In this document: positions 1 to 8,291 of the stretch, piece after piece
Numbering within the stretch: the stretch's first letter is position 1
How the letters are laid out: the number at the start of each line of letters is the position of its first letter
Assembly: GCA_958296245.1 (NCBI GenBank)
Contig: OY282458.1
Span: forward strand, 1,386,777-1,450,776
Length of the DNA: 64,000 nucleotides
Reading direction: 5' to 3'
From: an uncultured Dehalococcoidia bacterium
GTDB taxonomy: Bacteria > Chloroflexota > Dehalococcoidia > Lucifugimonadales > G958296245
Made by a program: the position numbers and the translations under genes
The notes under the pieces: model-generated
Database searches by the model: none
What the model was told of the DNA's origin: nothing
Seen by the model: only the letters and a program-made list of their open reading frames with translations

Positions 1-1364
1 GCGTTCATGAAGAATCCGCCGTCGCCGCTTATCGACACCACGGGCCGCTCCGGCTCGGCCATCTTCACGCCTATGGCCTGCGGAAGGCCGGAGCCCACGC
101 AGGCGAGGTCGATGGTGGTGTACATGCTTCTGGGCGCCTCATAGTCGATCCGGTCGAATCCAAAAGCAGGCCCGCCGCCCGCGTCGAATACAACCGCCGT
201 CGACTCCGGCAGGACGCGCCGCAGCTCTGCGTACACCCTCTGCGGCTTCGGCGGCAGGCCGTCCAGCCCGGCTTCAGCGTCGATCCGCTGCCGCCGGCGC
301 CGGCGCAGGTCCGCGGCATCCTTGCGCCGTTGATCGACCGCCGCCGGAGGGACGGCATTTTCCAGCCTTTGCGCCAGCGACCTGGCAACCGCGCCGGCGT
401 CGCCGAGGATACCCACCGCGACGGGGAAGTTGCGGCCTATCTCGCGCTGATCTATCTCGACCTGGATGATGGCGGCGCCCTCAGGTATGATCCTGTGGTC
501 GTAGAAGGTGGTGAAGTGGCCTAGGCGGCTGCCCAACGCCAGCACGACGTCCGCCTTCCGGCACGCCTCCGCAGCCTCGGGCGCCCCTGCTCGGCCTATA
601 GCCCCCACGTACAGGGGATGGCTGTTGCTTACGGCGTCATTGTGACCGTAGGATGTGACGATCGCCGCGCCGAGCGCCTCGGCCAGATGGACTGCGTCGG
701 CGTCGGCCCGGCCCCAGTCCACACCTCCGCCGGCTATGAGTACCGGACACTCGGCCCTCGTCAGGAGATCGGCAGCCTCGGCAACCCTGCGGGCGTCTCC
801 TTCGGGGTGCTGCTGAGGCCGGTACGACGCAGGCTCTATCAGTTCGACCTCGACCTCCCCGGCGTTCAGGAGGTCGCGGGGCAAGTCCACGTACACCGGG
901 CCCATCTTGCCTGATGCAGCCACGCGAAAGGCGTCGCGGAGCATCTCCGGGGCTCGCTCCGGTCTGTTGATCTGGAGAACCTCCTTGCAGACCGGCCGGA
1001 ATATGCCGGGCTGGTCGAGCTCTTGGAACGACTCGCGGTACATCTGGCTCGTCATGGACGCGCCGCCGATGATCACCATGGGCGTGTGGCACACCAGCGC
1101 GGCGGCAGCGTTCGTGACCAGGTTGGTAACACCCGGTCCATTCTGAGCCACGCAAACCCCCGGCTGCCCCTTGGCGCGGCCGTAACCCAGCGCCATGAAG
1201 CCTGCCCCCTGCTCGTGCCTACAGCCGACGAATCGGATGTCGCCGCGGCCGTACATCGCGTCCATGATCTCCAGCGTAGCCGAGCCCACCACCCCAAAGA
1301 CGTGCTCCACCCCCTCCAGCGCGAGGGTCTCTACAATGGCCTGTCCGACCTTCATTATGGGCAT
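1..1364 (-). CDS. Thiamine-pyrophosphate-dependent enzyme, acetolactate-synthase-like (3' end beyond the window)
   Basis: About 454 codons are visible, open from an ATG at 1364 (AGGAGG at 1373-1378) to the left edge. The N-terminal pyrimidine-binding domain holds GCRHEQGAGF, with Glu51 at the position of the catalytic Glu that activates ThDP in this superfamily. A central domain follows. At the window edge comes GDGGFFMN, the start of the GDG-N motif that binds the diphosphate and Mg2+, so only the last 100 or so residues are missing. The family includes acetolactate synthase, sulfoacetaldehyde acetyltransferase, oxalyl-CoA decarboxylase and glyoxylate carboligase. No ilvN or other pathway gene is adjacent, so the substrate cannot be assigned. 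It is transcribed divergently from the aldo/keto reductase. Confidence 0.88.
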   Translation of the reverse strand, partial: MPIMKVGQAIVETLALEGVEHVFGVVGSATLEIMDAMYGRGDIRFVGCRHEQGAGFMALGYGRAKGQPGVCVAQNGPGVTNLVTNAAAALVCHTPMVIIGGASMTSQMYRESFQELDQPGIFRPVCKEVLQINRPERAPEMLRDAFRVAASGKMGPVYVDLPRDLLNAGEVEVELIEPASYRPQQHPEGDARRVAEAADLLTRAECPVLIAGGGVDWGRADADAVHLAEALGAAIVTSYGHNDAVSNSHPLYVGAIGRAGAPEAAEACRKADVVLALGSRLGHFTTFYDHRIIPEGAAIIQVEIDQREIGRNFPVAVGILGDAGAVARSLAQRLENAVPPAAVDQRRKDAADLRRRRRQRIDAEAGLDGLPPKPQRVYAELRRVLPESTAVVFDAGGGPAFGFDRIDYEAPRSMYTTIDLACVGSGLPQAIGVKMAEPERPVVSISGDGGFFMN

Positions 1365-1425
1365 GTGCTATGCCTCCTAGCGGCGCGGTTATGGTACCAT
1401 CCCCCCGTTGATCGTAGGAGGTGAG

Positions 1426-2346
1426 ATGGAGACTACCGTACTCGGAAGGACCGGACTCGAAGTAAGCAGGCTCGGGGCGGGCCTGGCCGAAATAGGCTCT
1501 CTGGAAGACGCCGGAGAGGCTGGGAGGGTGCTGAACCGGGCGCTGGACGCGGGCATCAACTTCTTGGACACCGCCGAGTGCTATGGACGCAGCGAGGAAT
1601 TCATAGGGAAGACGGTCTCCCATCGCCGCTCCGAATTCGTGCTGGCGACCAAGGCCGGGCACGTGCACGGGCCCGATGCCTTACCGGCCGAACCCTGGAC
1701 CGGCGCAGCCGTGACCGGCGCCATAGAGCGCAGCCTGATCAGGATGAAGACCGATGCTGTCGATATCGTCCAGCTGCACGCCTACGACGTGCCGACGCCG
1801 CCGCCGGATGAGGTGATCGAAGCGCTGTTGAGCGCCAGGGACGCCGGCAAGACGCGGTTCGTCGGCTACAGCCAGGAGAACGAAGAGGCCGATTGGGCCG
1901 TCAACAGCGGCATGTTCGACACACTCCAGACCACCTTCAATCTGGTCGACCAGAAGGCCCGGCATAACCTCTTCTTCAGGGCGCGCGCTCAAGGGGTTGG
2001 AATCATAGCCAAGAGGCCTATCGCCACCGCCGTTTGGGGAATCAGCGCGGATCCCGCCGGCCTCCAGGGCATCCGCAGGCCGTTCGCGGAGCGTGCCCAG
2101 GCTATGGCCGCTCTGGGGCCGATCCCCGGGGCGCCTGACGACCCCATAGCGCTCGCGCTGGGGTTCGTACTGGCGCACCCCGACGCCCATACGGCCATAG
2201 TGGGCACCCGCAACCCCGCGCACATGCTGGCCAACATCAGAGCCGTAGAGACCCAGCTTCCGATACCGGACACCGTGGTCGAGGAGCTGCGCAGCAGATT
2301 CGACCAGCTTGGCATGGGGTGGCCTAGCCTGGACGTCGTACGTTAG
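1426..2346 (+). CDS. Aldo/keto reductase
   Basis: A 306-residue TIM-barrel oxidoreductase, probably NADPH-dependent and cytosolic, reducing aldehydes or ketones or oxidising sugars. The AKR catalytic tetrad is complete: Asp48 and Tyr53 in LDTAECYG, Lys76 in LATKAG and His118 in VQLHAYD. The C-terminal part carries the IVGTRNPAHM segment that binds the NADP 2'-phosphate in related AKRs. An upstream in-frame TTG at 1408 exists, but AGGAGG at 1416-1421 sits directly before the ATG at 1426, which decides the start. It is divergent from the TPP enzyme with about 60 bp between them. Substrate unknown. Confidence 0.9.
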   Translation: METTVLGRTGLEVSRLGAGLAEIGSLEDAGEAGRVLNRALDAGINFLDTAECYGRSEEFIGKTVSHRRSEFVLATKAGHVHGPDALPAEPWTGAAVTGAIERSLIRMKTDAVDIVQLHAYDVPTPPPDEVIEALLSARDAGKTRFVGYSQENEEADWAVNSGMFDTLQTTFNLVDQKARHNLFFRARAQGVGIIAKRPIATAVWGISADPAGLQGIRRPFAERAQAMAALGPIPGAPDDPIALALGFVLAHPDAHTAIVGTRNPAHMLANIRAVETQLPIPDTVVEELRSRFDQLGMGWPSLDVVR

Positions 2347-2433
2347 AACCGCCGCCGGCCTGATCGTCGTAGAGCAGCTGCTGGGGGAGCGTCCGGGAAA
2401 CCGGCGCCCTGACCGGTAGGGGCGCACAAGGTA

Positions 2434-2868
2434 CTACTCTTTCGCAGCCTGCTGGGGCTCCACGAGCTCGATCAGGATCCCGTCCGGGTCGAGCGCACAC
2501 ACCACGCCCGCGGCGCCCGGGGCGGGGGCCGGCTCGGACAGGAACGAGACCCCCTTCGCCTTCAGCGCTGCGTGTTCTGCCTTCACGTCCTCCACGAAGA
2601 ACGTGAGCCAGCGCACCCCCGCTGCAAAGTCCGCGGTCCGCCTGGCGGGCGGCGACTCGATCTCCACCAGCTTGATCAGCGTCTGGCCCGCCTGGAGGCG
2701 CACCTGCCTGAACCCCCGGGGCGCCAGCCCCACGGCCTGCGCGCGGTCGGCGGGAATGTCGATGTCGAGCACGACCTCAAAGCCCAAGTCGTCCCGATAG
2801 AAACTCAACGACTCCTCGAAGTTGCTGCATACTACGCACACGTCGACTACCGAGTGTGAAAGCTCCAT
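2434..2868 (-). CDS. VOC-superfamily protein (glyoxalase/dioxygenase fold)
   Basis: A 144-residue protein with the paired beta-alpha-beta-beta-beta modules of the vicinal oxygen chelate fold. The N-terminal half has HSVVDVCVVC then SFYRDDLGFE, typical of glyoxalase-like modules. The C-terminal half ends DPDGILIELVEP, where the Glu is the usual metal ligand. The frame stays open upstream to 3141, but that extension is low-complexity and crosses the neighbouring gene; GGAGG just before ATG 2868 fixes the start. The family includes glyoxalase I, extradiol dioxygenases and epimerases; nothing here tells which. It is convergent with the aldo/keto reductase and divergent from the next gene. Confidence 0.82.
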   Translation of the reverse strand: MELSHSVVDVCVVCSNFEESLSFYRDDLGFEVVLDIDIPADRAQAVGLAPRGFRQVRLQAGQTLIKLVEIESPPARRTADFAAGVRWLTFFVEDVKAEHAALKAKGVSFLSEPAPAPGAAGVVCALDPDGILIELVEPQQAAKE

Positions 2869-2953
2869 TGCAAACCTCCACCCCAAGATGAGAAACTCGT
2901 TGCCAGTATACGCCGAATCGAGGCAGGGCGAGCCCCGCCGCCGGAGGTAGGCC

Positions 2954-3274
2954 ATGAAGAAGGCTAGACCAGTGAGGATAACGGTCGTTAAGAAGACGTT
3001 CAACGATGACTTCGTAGACGAGTACACCGAGGGCGTCAGATGGCGGCCGAAGGGCTGTTGCCACGACTTCGAGATCGGACAGGAGTTCATCAGCGACGGC
3101 CACATGCCGGAGGGTTTCAGCGACTGGGCTTGGGCCGACATTCATAAGTACGTCATGACCCTGGCGCGGGGAGGGAACATGATCGGCGTCAGGCCTGGGA
3201 CGTTCATAACCTGCTGCACCGACGGCTTCAGGCCCGTCTTCTACAAGCTCGAACGCATCGAAGAGGGCGAGTAG
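2954..3274 (+). CDS. TIGR04076-family small protein
   Basis: A 106-residue protein that I recognise as TIGR04076-like from its layout: an N-terminal strand (PVRITVVKK), a conserved Cys region (KGCCHDFEIGQEF), a mid-protein helix (ADIHKYVMTLARGG) and a C-terminal CTDGFRPVFYKLERI. Members are small, cytosolic, conserved in anaerobes and Chloroflexota, and have no established function. GGAGG lies a few bases before ATG 2954. It stands alone on the plus strand, ending 12 bp before the 3' end of the oppositely oriented tRNA-Sec. Confidence 0.7.
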   Translation: MKKARPVRITVVKKTFNDDFVDEYTEGVRWRPKGCCHDFEIGQEFISDGHMPEGFSDWAWADIHKYVMTLARGGNMIGVRPGTFITCCTDGFRPVFYKLERIEEGE

Positions 3275-3286
3275 CCCCGGAGGAGG

Positions 3287-3384
3287 TGGCGGGAGCGGGA
3301 GGGAGTCGAACCCACCGCCCCGACCGAAGGGCCGGGGCCAACGGATTTGAAGTCCGCGAAGCCCACCGGGGCCCATCTGCTCCC
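3287..3384 (-). tRNA. selC: tRNA-Sec (anticodon TCA)
   Basis: On the minus strand this 98-nt segment folds as a bacterial selenocysteine tRNA. The acceptor stem is 8 bp (GGGAGCAG with CCGCTCCC, one A-C mismatch), followed by discriminator G and an encoded CCA (3287-3289). The D-stem is the long 6-bp type with a 4-nt loop (GGGCCC CGGT GGGCTT). The anticodon arm is GCGGACTTCAAATCCGT with TCA at 3348-3350. The variable arm is a 9-bp hairpin (GCCCCGGCC, loop CTTC, GGTCGGGGC). The T-loop is TTCGACT, and the T-stem has one T-T mismatch. The 8-bp acceptor and 6-bp D-stem separate tRNA-Sec from tRNA-Ser. It lies 34 bp downstream of, and co-directional with, thioredoxin. The organism should therefore read some UGA codons as Sec; selA, selB and selD are not in the window. 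Confidence 0.96.
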
Positions 3385-3417
3385 GCGGATCATTGTGGAT
3401 ATTCGTCTGGGGCCGCG

Positions 3418-3744
3418 CTAGGACAAGGCGGCTTCCAACCGGCCCTTGAGGACCGACTTGGGGACCGCGCCGACGACCTGGTCCACCGGCGCGCCTCCCT
3501 TGAAGATGAGGAGCGTCGGGATGCTGCGCACCCCGTACCGGGTCGGCGTATGCGGGTTGGCGTCGATGTCCAGCTTAGCGACTTTACACCTGCCGTCGAA
3601 CTCGCCCGCAAGGGCTTTGACGGCAGGGGCGACAACCTTACAGGGCCCGCACCAGTCTGCCCAGAAGTCCACGAGAACGGGAACGTCGGACTCTATTACC
3701 TCGCTCTGAAAGGTATCGTCGCTGATGTCGATAGGGTCTACCAT
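3418..3744 (-). CDS. trxA: Thioredoxin
   Basis: A 108-residue classical thioredoxin: cytosolic disulfide reductant that donates electrons to ribonucleotide reductase, peroxiredoxins and methionine sulfoxide reductases. The redox motif WCGPC is at residues 31-35 after LVDFWAD, and the cis-proline strand SIPTLLIFKGG is present. Full family length, no signal peptide. The frame runs upstream to 3795, but GGAGG ahead of ATG 3744 sets the start. It sits between cysteine desulfurase (79 bp upstream) and tRNA-Sec (34 bp downstream), all on the minus strand and possibly one transcript. Thioredoxin is known to help reduce selenite, which makes that order suggestive. Confidence 0.95.
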   Translation of the reverse strand: MVDPIDISDDTFQSEVIESDVPVLVDFWADWCGPCKVVAPAVKALAGEFDGRCKVAKLDIDANPHTPTRYGVRSIPTLLIFKGGAPVDQVVGAVPKSVLKGRLEAALS

Positions 3745-3823
3745 GATTTCCTCCGTCCCGGTATAGCACTGGGGCCTGTACCGGTGGCTCAACATTCTTG
3801 AAGAAAGGGTTAGCCGAACGATG

Positions 3824-5026
3824 CTATGAAGGCCCGGCGGCGGCTGATAATGAGGGCATGGCTCTGAGCCGCGCCACCAGATCCGTTAGCCGGTCCAGCA
3901 GGTAGTCGACCTCTTCCTCAGTATTCCTCGAGCCCACGGAGACCCGAAGACTCGCCTGGGCAATGTCCGCCTGCAAGCCGATTGCAAGGAGCACGTGGGA
4001 CGGCTCCAGCGATGCGGACGAGCACGCGCTGCCGCTCGACGCGCATATGCCTCCAAAGTCAAGGCCCAGAAGTATGGGCTCGCCTTCTACAGACTCGAAC
4101 GAGATGTTCACGTTGTTCGACAGCCTCTCGGTAGGATGGCCGTTCAAGCGGACGCGGTCGATTCGCTCGAACACTCCCGCGATGATCCTGTCGCGTAGGT
4201 AGGCGCAGTGAGCGTTGGCGGCGTCCCTCTCTTGTGCAGCGAGCTTCAGCGCCTCCGCAAGTCCGACGACACCGGGCACGTTCTCAGTACCGGAGCGGCG
4301 TTGGCGCTCTTGCCCGCCGCCCAACTGCTGGGGGTCGTAGGGCGTTCCCCTGCGGATGAAGAGAGCACCCACTCCCTTGGGCCCGCCGAACTTGTGAGCC
4401 GAGATGCTCAGCATGTCCACGCCCAGCCGGCGCGTATCGACGTCCAAGAGCCCCGCTGCCTGGACCGCGTCGGTGTGCACTGTGATCGTACGGCCCAGAC
4501 GCGCGGCTTCTGTCTTCGTTGCGTGCGCGATCTCGCGGACGGGCTGTATCGTGCCTATTTCGTTGTTGGCCATCATGACGCTGACCAATATGGTCCGGTC
4601 CGTAATGGCTTGGGCGACGCTGTCAGGCTCGACGCGTCCGCGCGTATCCACGGGGAGATAGGTTACTTCGAATCCGACCTGCTCCAAGTAGTGGCAGGTA
4701 TGCAGCACGGCGTGGTGCTCGATGGACGTGGTGATTATGTGGCTGCCGGTGTTCCTCAGGGCGAACGCTGCGCCCTTCAGGGCGGCGTTGTCCGACTCGG
4801 TGCCGCCGCTCGTAAATACTATCTCACTCACCCGGGCGCCCAGAACGCGGGCGACCGTTTCGCGGGAGTCGTCCATCGCCTTGCGCGACTCTTGGGCGAG
4901 CCCGTAGGCGCCGGAAGGGTTACCGTAGCTTTCCGTGAAGTACGGCAGCATCGCCTCGAGGACCTCGCGGCGCACCGGAGTCGTTGCTGCGTGATCCATG
5001 TATATCATCTTGTTGAAGCTGGACAT
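3824..5026 (-). CDS. Cysteine desulfurase (NifS/IscS class)
   Basis: A 400-residue PLP enzyme of aminotransferase class V that takes sulfur from cysteine as a persulfide for Fe-S clusters and thio-modified RNA; NifS-like enzymes can also deliver selenium from selenocysteine. Visible: MDHAATTPV at the N-terminus, SIEHHAVLH (His over PLP), [12 protein letters not shown] lysine Lys212 in [11 protein letters not shown] and catalytic Cys335 in [10 protein letters not shown] on the mobile loop. Length fits class I IscS/NifS. No iscU or sufBCD lies beside it. It leads the minus-strand series followed by thioredoxin and tRNA-Sec, so a role in selenium supply is possible but inferred. Confidence 0.92.
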   Translation of the reverse strand: MSSFNKMIYMDHAATTPVRREVLEAMLPYFTESYGNPSGAYGLAQESRKAMDDSRETVARVLGARVSEIVFTSGGTESDNAALKGAAFALRNTGSHIITTSIEHHAVLHTCHYLEQVGFEVTYLPVDTRGRVEPDSVAQAITDRTILVSVMMANNEIGTIQPVREIAHATKTEAARLGRTITVHTDAVQAAGLLDVDTRRLGVDMLSISAHKFGGPKGVGALFIRRGTPYDPQQLGGGQERQRRSGTENVPGVVGLAEALKLAAQERDAANAHCAYLRDRIIAGVFERIDRVRLNGHPTERLSNNVNISFESVEGEPILLGLDFGGICASSGSACSSASLEPSHVLLAIGLQADIAQASLRVSVGSRNTEEEVDYLLDRLTDLVARLRAMPSLSAAAGPS

Positions 5027-5115
5027 CCTTGCGCTCTCAGAATCGCCTCGCCCTTGGGTTGAGATGTTGGGCGCAGGCGCATCTCATTCTAACACGCGCG
5101 CCGAGGCCAGAGTTA

Positions 5116-5132
5116 AAGGGGCTGTGCCCCTT
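5116..5132. other. GC-rich hairpin in the spacer between the phosphotriesterase and desulfurase genes
   Basis: AAGGGGC, loop TGT, GCCCCTT: a perfect 7-bp stem in the 146-bp gap between 5027 and 5172. The minus-strand operon ends at 5173, so this could be a terminator without a clear U-tract. The same style of G-run/C-run hairpin occurs inside repeat families R1 and R2, so it may be a worn repeat fragment. Confidence 0.35.
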
Positions 5133-5172
5133 CTGGACTCTAGAAGCCCCTTGCGCCGGTGTTGGGGGATGA

Positions 5173-6117
5173 TCAGTCCTCGCCCGTGAGGGCGCGGCGA
5201 GGATTGTCCACCATTATCGATCTGAACTCCGCCTCGCTCACCCCAATGCCGCGGAGATCGTCGACGAACTTGTTGGGGATGTAAGCGTAACCTCCTCCGC
5301 CGTACGCGGAGTACATCCATCTCACGCACAGGTCGTGGGACAAGAGCAGATGGTCTATCAGGCCGGCGTCCAGGATGTCGCGGATCGAGCGCAGCTCTAT
5401 GCTCTGCTCGTGGTCGTTGCGGCTGCCGAGGCCCTCTATGGATATGTAGGCGCCTCGGCGCGCGATCTCCCGGTGGTACTCGATCCTCGGGTCGCTGTTG
5501 GCGTGGCTGACGATAACGCGGTCTAGGGCGACGCCCTCCTGTTCGAGGATGTCAAGCTGGTCGAGCCCGACGGGGCCCCACGCCGTGTGTGTGGAGATGG
5601 CGGCGCCCGTGCGCCTGTGCGCGTGCGCCGCTGCCCTGAAGACGCGCTCTTCCACGGGCGAGATCCAGTTAAGTTGCGACCCGATCTCTCCGATGATGCC
5701 GGCTCTGACTCCGGTGCCCTCTATGCCCTCGGTCAGTTCGGCGACCATCTCTTCAGCGATCTGGTCCGTCTTGGCCCGCCATAGGTAGGGCTCGTAGTAC
5801 TTTTCCCGGTACCACCCGCACCCCAAGACGATCTTTAGTCCTGTGCGTTCGGCCACCTGCCTCACCCCTTCGGCGTGCTTGACCGGGAGCAGGTGTTGGT
5901 CGTTCCCGCGCAGGCCCCCGCTCGTCTGGTCGACGACGGTGACGCCGCCGGCTTCCTTGTAGAGCATCAGTTCCCTGTAAGCCAGCTCAGGGTCGTTTAG
6001 GAAGCGGTCCACGGACCACTCGTCCCGCATCATGTCCAAGAAGATGTGTTCGTGGATCAGCGTGAAGCCGAGGCTCTCTGCGTCTACGGGGCCCGTGACC
6101 GTCATAACGGATGGCAA
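5173..6117 (-). CDS. Phosphotriesterase-family hydrolase, paralog 2
   Basis: A 314-residue amidohydrolase-superfamily TIM barrel resembling Php/PTER-type proteins and the phosphotriesterase-like lactonases. Metal-site residues are in place: H22-E-H24 in LIHEHIF, Glu144 in IIGEIGS (a Glu bridge as in Php, where phosphotriesterase has a carboxylated Lys), His177 in STHTAWG, His205 in VSHANSD and Asp262 in SHDLC. Such enzymes usually open lactones or hydrolyse esters and use two metal ions. Exactly the same length as the gene immediately upstream, with closely matching motifs: a tandem duplication. Last gene of a five-gene minus-strand operon beginning at 9813; 31 bp separate it from paralog 1. 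Confidence 0.88.
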   Translation of the reverse strand: MPSVMTVTGPVDAESLGFTLIHEHIFLDMMRDEWSVDRFLNDPELAYRELMLYKEAGGVTVVDQTSGGLRGNDQHLLPVKHAEGVRQVAERTGLKIVLGCGWYREKYYEPYLWRAKTDQIAEEMVAELTEGIEGTGVRAGIIGEIGSQLNWISPVEERVFRAAAHAHRRTGAAISTHTAWGPVGLDQLDILEQEGVALDRVIVSHANSDPRIEYHREIARRGAYISIEGLGSRNDHEQSIELRSIRDILDAGLIDHLLLSHDLCVRWMYSAYGGGGYAYIPNKFVDDLRGIGVSEAEFRSIMVDNPRRALTGED

Positions 6118-6148
6118 GGGGATAACCTCCGGGCAGTGTGGCCTAAGT

Positions 6149-7093
6149 TCAGTCGCCGCCGGTGAGGAGGCGCCGCGGATTGTCCACCGTCACCTGATGG
6201 AACTGCTCCTCCGTCATCCCAATGCTTGCGAGGTCGCCAAGCAGACGCGTCGAGCAGTAGTCGTACCCGTGGCCCCCGTAGGCGTGATACATGGAGCGGT
6301 AGCAGACGTCGTGTGAAAAGAGAAGGTGGTCGATGAGGCCGCACCGCAGCACCTCGCCAACGAGCGCGATAAGCTCCTTGTGGCCCCGCTGGCTGGTGGG
6401 CTGCATGTTGTCGAAGGACAGGAACGCGCCGCGGCGGGCGATCTCCTTCTGGTACTCGACGTCGGGATGGCTGAAGGAGTGCCCGACCGCAACGCGCCGC
6501 AGGTCGACCCCTTCTTCCTCCAGGACGTCAAGCTGGTCAAGGCCCAGGGGGCCGCGTGTAGCGTGCGTCGTGAGCGCCACGCCGGTCGCTTTCTGCGCCC
6601 TGGCGGCGGCGCGCAGGACGCGTTCCTCCACGGGCGAAATCCAGTTGAAGTGAGCGCCGATCTCGCCGATCAGCCCGGCCCTCACGTCGGTGCCGTTGAT
6701 CCCCTCGGTCAAGTCGCGCTCGATCTCCTCGGCGATCTGATCGGTCTTGGCCCGCCAGAGATACTTCTCATAGTAGGTCTCACGGTACCAGCCGCACCCC
6801 AAGACTATATTCAGTCCGGTGCGCTCGGACATTTCGCGGATCGCGAGCGGGTGCTTTACCGGTAGTATCTCTTGGTCGTTCTCTGTGAGGCCGCCGCTGG
6901 TCTGATCGACCAGGGTCACCCCTCCGGCGTCCTTGTAGCGCATCAACTCGCGGTAGGCGAGTTCAGGGTCGTTGAGGAGGTAGTTGCCGCCCCACGTGTC
7001 ACGCATTAGGTCTAGGAAGATGTGCTCGTGCGGAAGAGTGAAGCCGAGCTCGCCGCTGGGAACGGGGCCTCTCACTGTCATCACGTCGGTCAT
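6149..7093 (-). CDS. Phosphotriesterase-family hydrolase, paralog 1
   Basis: A 314-residue barrel hydrolase, sister of the next gene. Binuclear site motifs: LPHEHIFLD, LIGEIGAHF, TTHATRGP, VGHSFSHPD and FSHDVC. The frame extends upstream to a possible ATG at 7144, but the ATG at 7093 gives exactly the paralog's length and N-terminus (M-x-x-VMTV-x-GPV), so I use that; no strong Shine-Dalgarno decides it. The two copies differ most at 225-245 (FDNMQPTSQRGH here, IEGLGSRNDHEQ there), a loop near the active-site mouth in this fold, suggesting different substrates. Inferred role: lactone or ester hydrolysis in the operon's catabolic route. Confidence 0.87.
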   Translation of the reverse strand: MTDVMTVRGPVPSGELGFTLPHEHIFLDLMRDTWGGNYLLNDPELAYRELMRYKDAGGVTLVDQTSGGLTENDQEILPVKHPLAIREMSERTGLNIVLGCGWYRETYYEKYLWRAKTDQIAEEIERDLTEGINGTDVRAGLIGEIGAHFNWISPVEERVLRAAARAQKATGVALTTHATRGPLGLDQLDVLEEEGVDLRRVAVGHSFSHPDVEYQKEIARRGAFLSFDNMQPTSQRGHKELIALVGEVLRCGLIDHLLFSHDVCYRSMYHAYGGHGYDYCSTRLLGDLASIGMTEEQFHQVTVDNPRRLLTGGD

Positions 7094-7148
7094 CTTTGAT
7101 TCGGCTCCATCGGCAATGAGGCGCGGGCGCCGCCGTAGGCCCATCGCC

Positions 7149-8285
7149 TCAGCTCAGGTACTCGTCCAGCACCTCGAAGAATCGGTCCAGATCGTCGCGG
7201 TTGTTGAAGACGTGGGGGTCGACGCGCAGGGTGCTGTTGTATGTGTGTCCGCCGAAAACGTCCACCTTGCGTTCGGCCATGAAGGCCTCCGCCTCGAGTG
7301 CGTCCTCCATGACCACCGCGACGACGCCGCCGCGGCGCTCCGGCTCCGCCGGGGTCAGTACCTCCAAGCCGCGCTCGCGCAGCCCCTCGACGCAGTAGCC
7401 CGACAGGTCCAGCACGTGCTGTTCTACCTTGTCCATTCCGACGGCTAGGAGCATCTCCAAACCCGGCCTCGACGCGGCGAGCCCGATCAGGTTCGGTATC
7501 CCTGTCTGGAGCCTGTCAGCCCCGGCTTTGGGCTCGAACGCGCTGCTGTGCGCCGGGTGGTGCGAGCCTGCGCTTCCTGGGGCGGCGGCGTGGGGAGGCG
7601 CCGACTCCAGATGGCGGCGGTTCGCGTAGAAGTAGGCCAGGCCGGAGGCGCCCAGCAGCCACTTGCAGGCGCCGGCCGCCAGGAAGTCCACCCCCTGCTG
7701 ATGGACGTCTATCTGGACAGCCCCCGCCGACTGGGCCGCGTCCACGAGGAGCAGCGCGCCGTGCTCGTGCGCGGCTTCAGCGACTGCCCCCAGGTCTTGC
7801 CGGAAGCCCTCGCCCTGGGTCACGTGCGATATGCTGACCGCCAGCGTGTCGTCGTCGATCGCCTCCGCCAAGTCGTCCACCTCGATGAGCCCATCCCTGG
7901 CCGGAACGAAACGCCTCTCGACGTGCGCCCTCTCCGGCAAGGTCCAGGGGTATATGCTGGACGGATAGCTCCACTCGTCGAACACTACGTTGGCGCCCCG
8001 GCGCGGCTCTATCATCTCTACGGCGAGGTTGGAGCCCATGCCTGTGCTCTCTACTATGGCTATCTCGTCCGTCGAGGCTCCTATCAGGTCGGCGAAAAGC
8101 CCGCGGACCGCGTCCTGCTCTTCACGGAGGCGGCCATACAGGTCCGCGATTTCGTACGTCCACTCGTCCGTCAGCCGCTGGACGGCCTTCCGCGCGGCGG
8201 AGGATGCGGGGGAGTGACCTCCGCTGAATAGGTAAGTCCTCTCCCGGAGTATGGGGAACCGGCTGCGCGCCTCGACCAGATCCAT
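7149..8285 (-). CDS. PLP-dependent aminotransferase class V family protein
   Basis: A 378-residue fold-type I PLP enzyme. VDAAQSAG (Asp182 binding the pyridine N) and AAGACKWLLG (Lys208, Schiff-base lysine) are clear. There is no persulfide-loop Cys of the kind seen in the desulfurase at 3824, so an aminotransferase, kynureninase-like or isopenicillin-N-epimerase-like activity is more likely than desulfuration. It starts 6 bp after the stop of the amidohydrolase upstream and ends about 55 bp before the phosphotriesterase pair, so it belongs to the same operon. Its presence suggests that the pathway substrate contains an amine or amino acid part. Confidence 0.82.
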   Translation of the reverse strand: MDLVEARSRFPILRERTYLFSGGHSPASSAARKAVQRLTDEWTYEIADLYGRLREEQDAVRGLFADLIGASTDEIAIVESTGMGSNLAVEMIEPRRGANVVFDEWSYPSSIYPWTLPERAHVERRFVPARDGLIEVDDLAEAIDDDTLAVSISHVTQGEGFRQDLGAVAEAAHEHGALLLVDAAQSAGAVQIDVHQQGVDFLAAGACKWLLGASGLAYFYANRRHLESAPPHAAAPGSAGSHHPAHSSAFEPKAGADRLQTGIPNLIGLAASRPGLEMLLAVGMDKVEQHVLDLSGYCVEGLRERGLEVLTPAEPERRGGVVAVVMEDALEAEAFMAERKVDVFGGHTYNSTLRVDPHVFNNRDDLDRFFEVLDEYLS

Positions 8286-8291
8286 CGGGAT

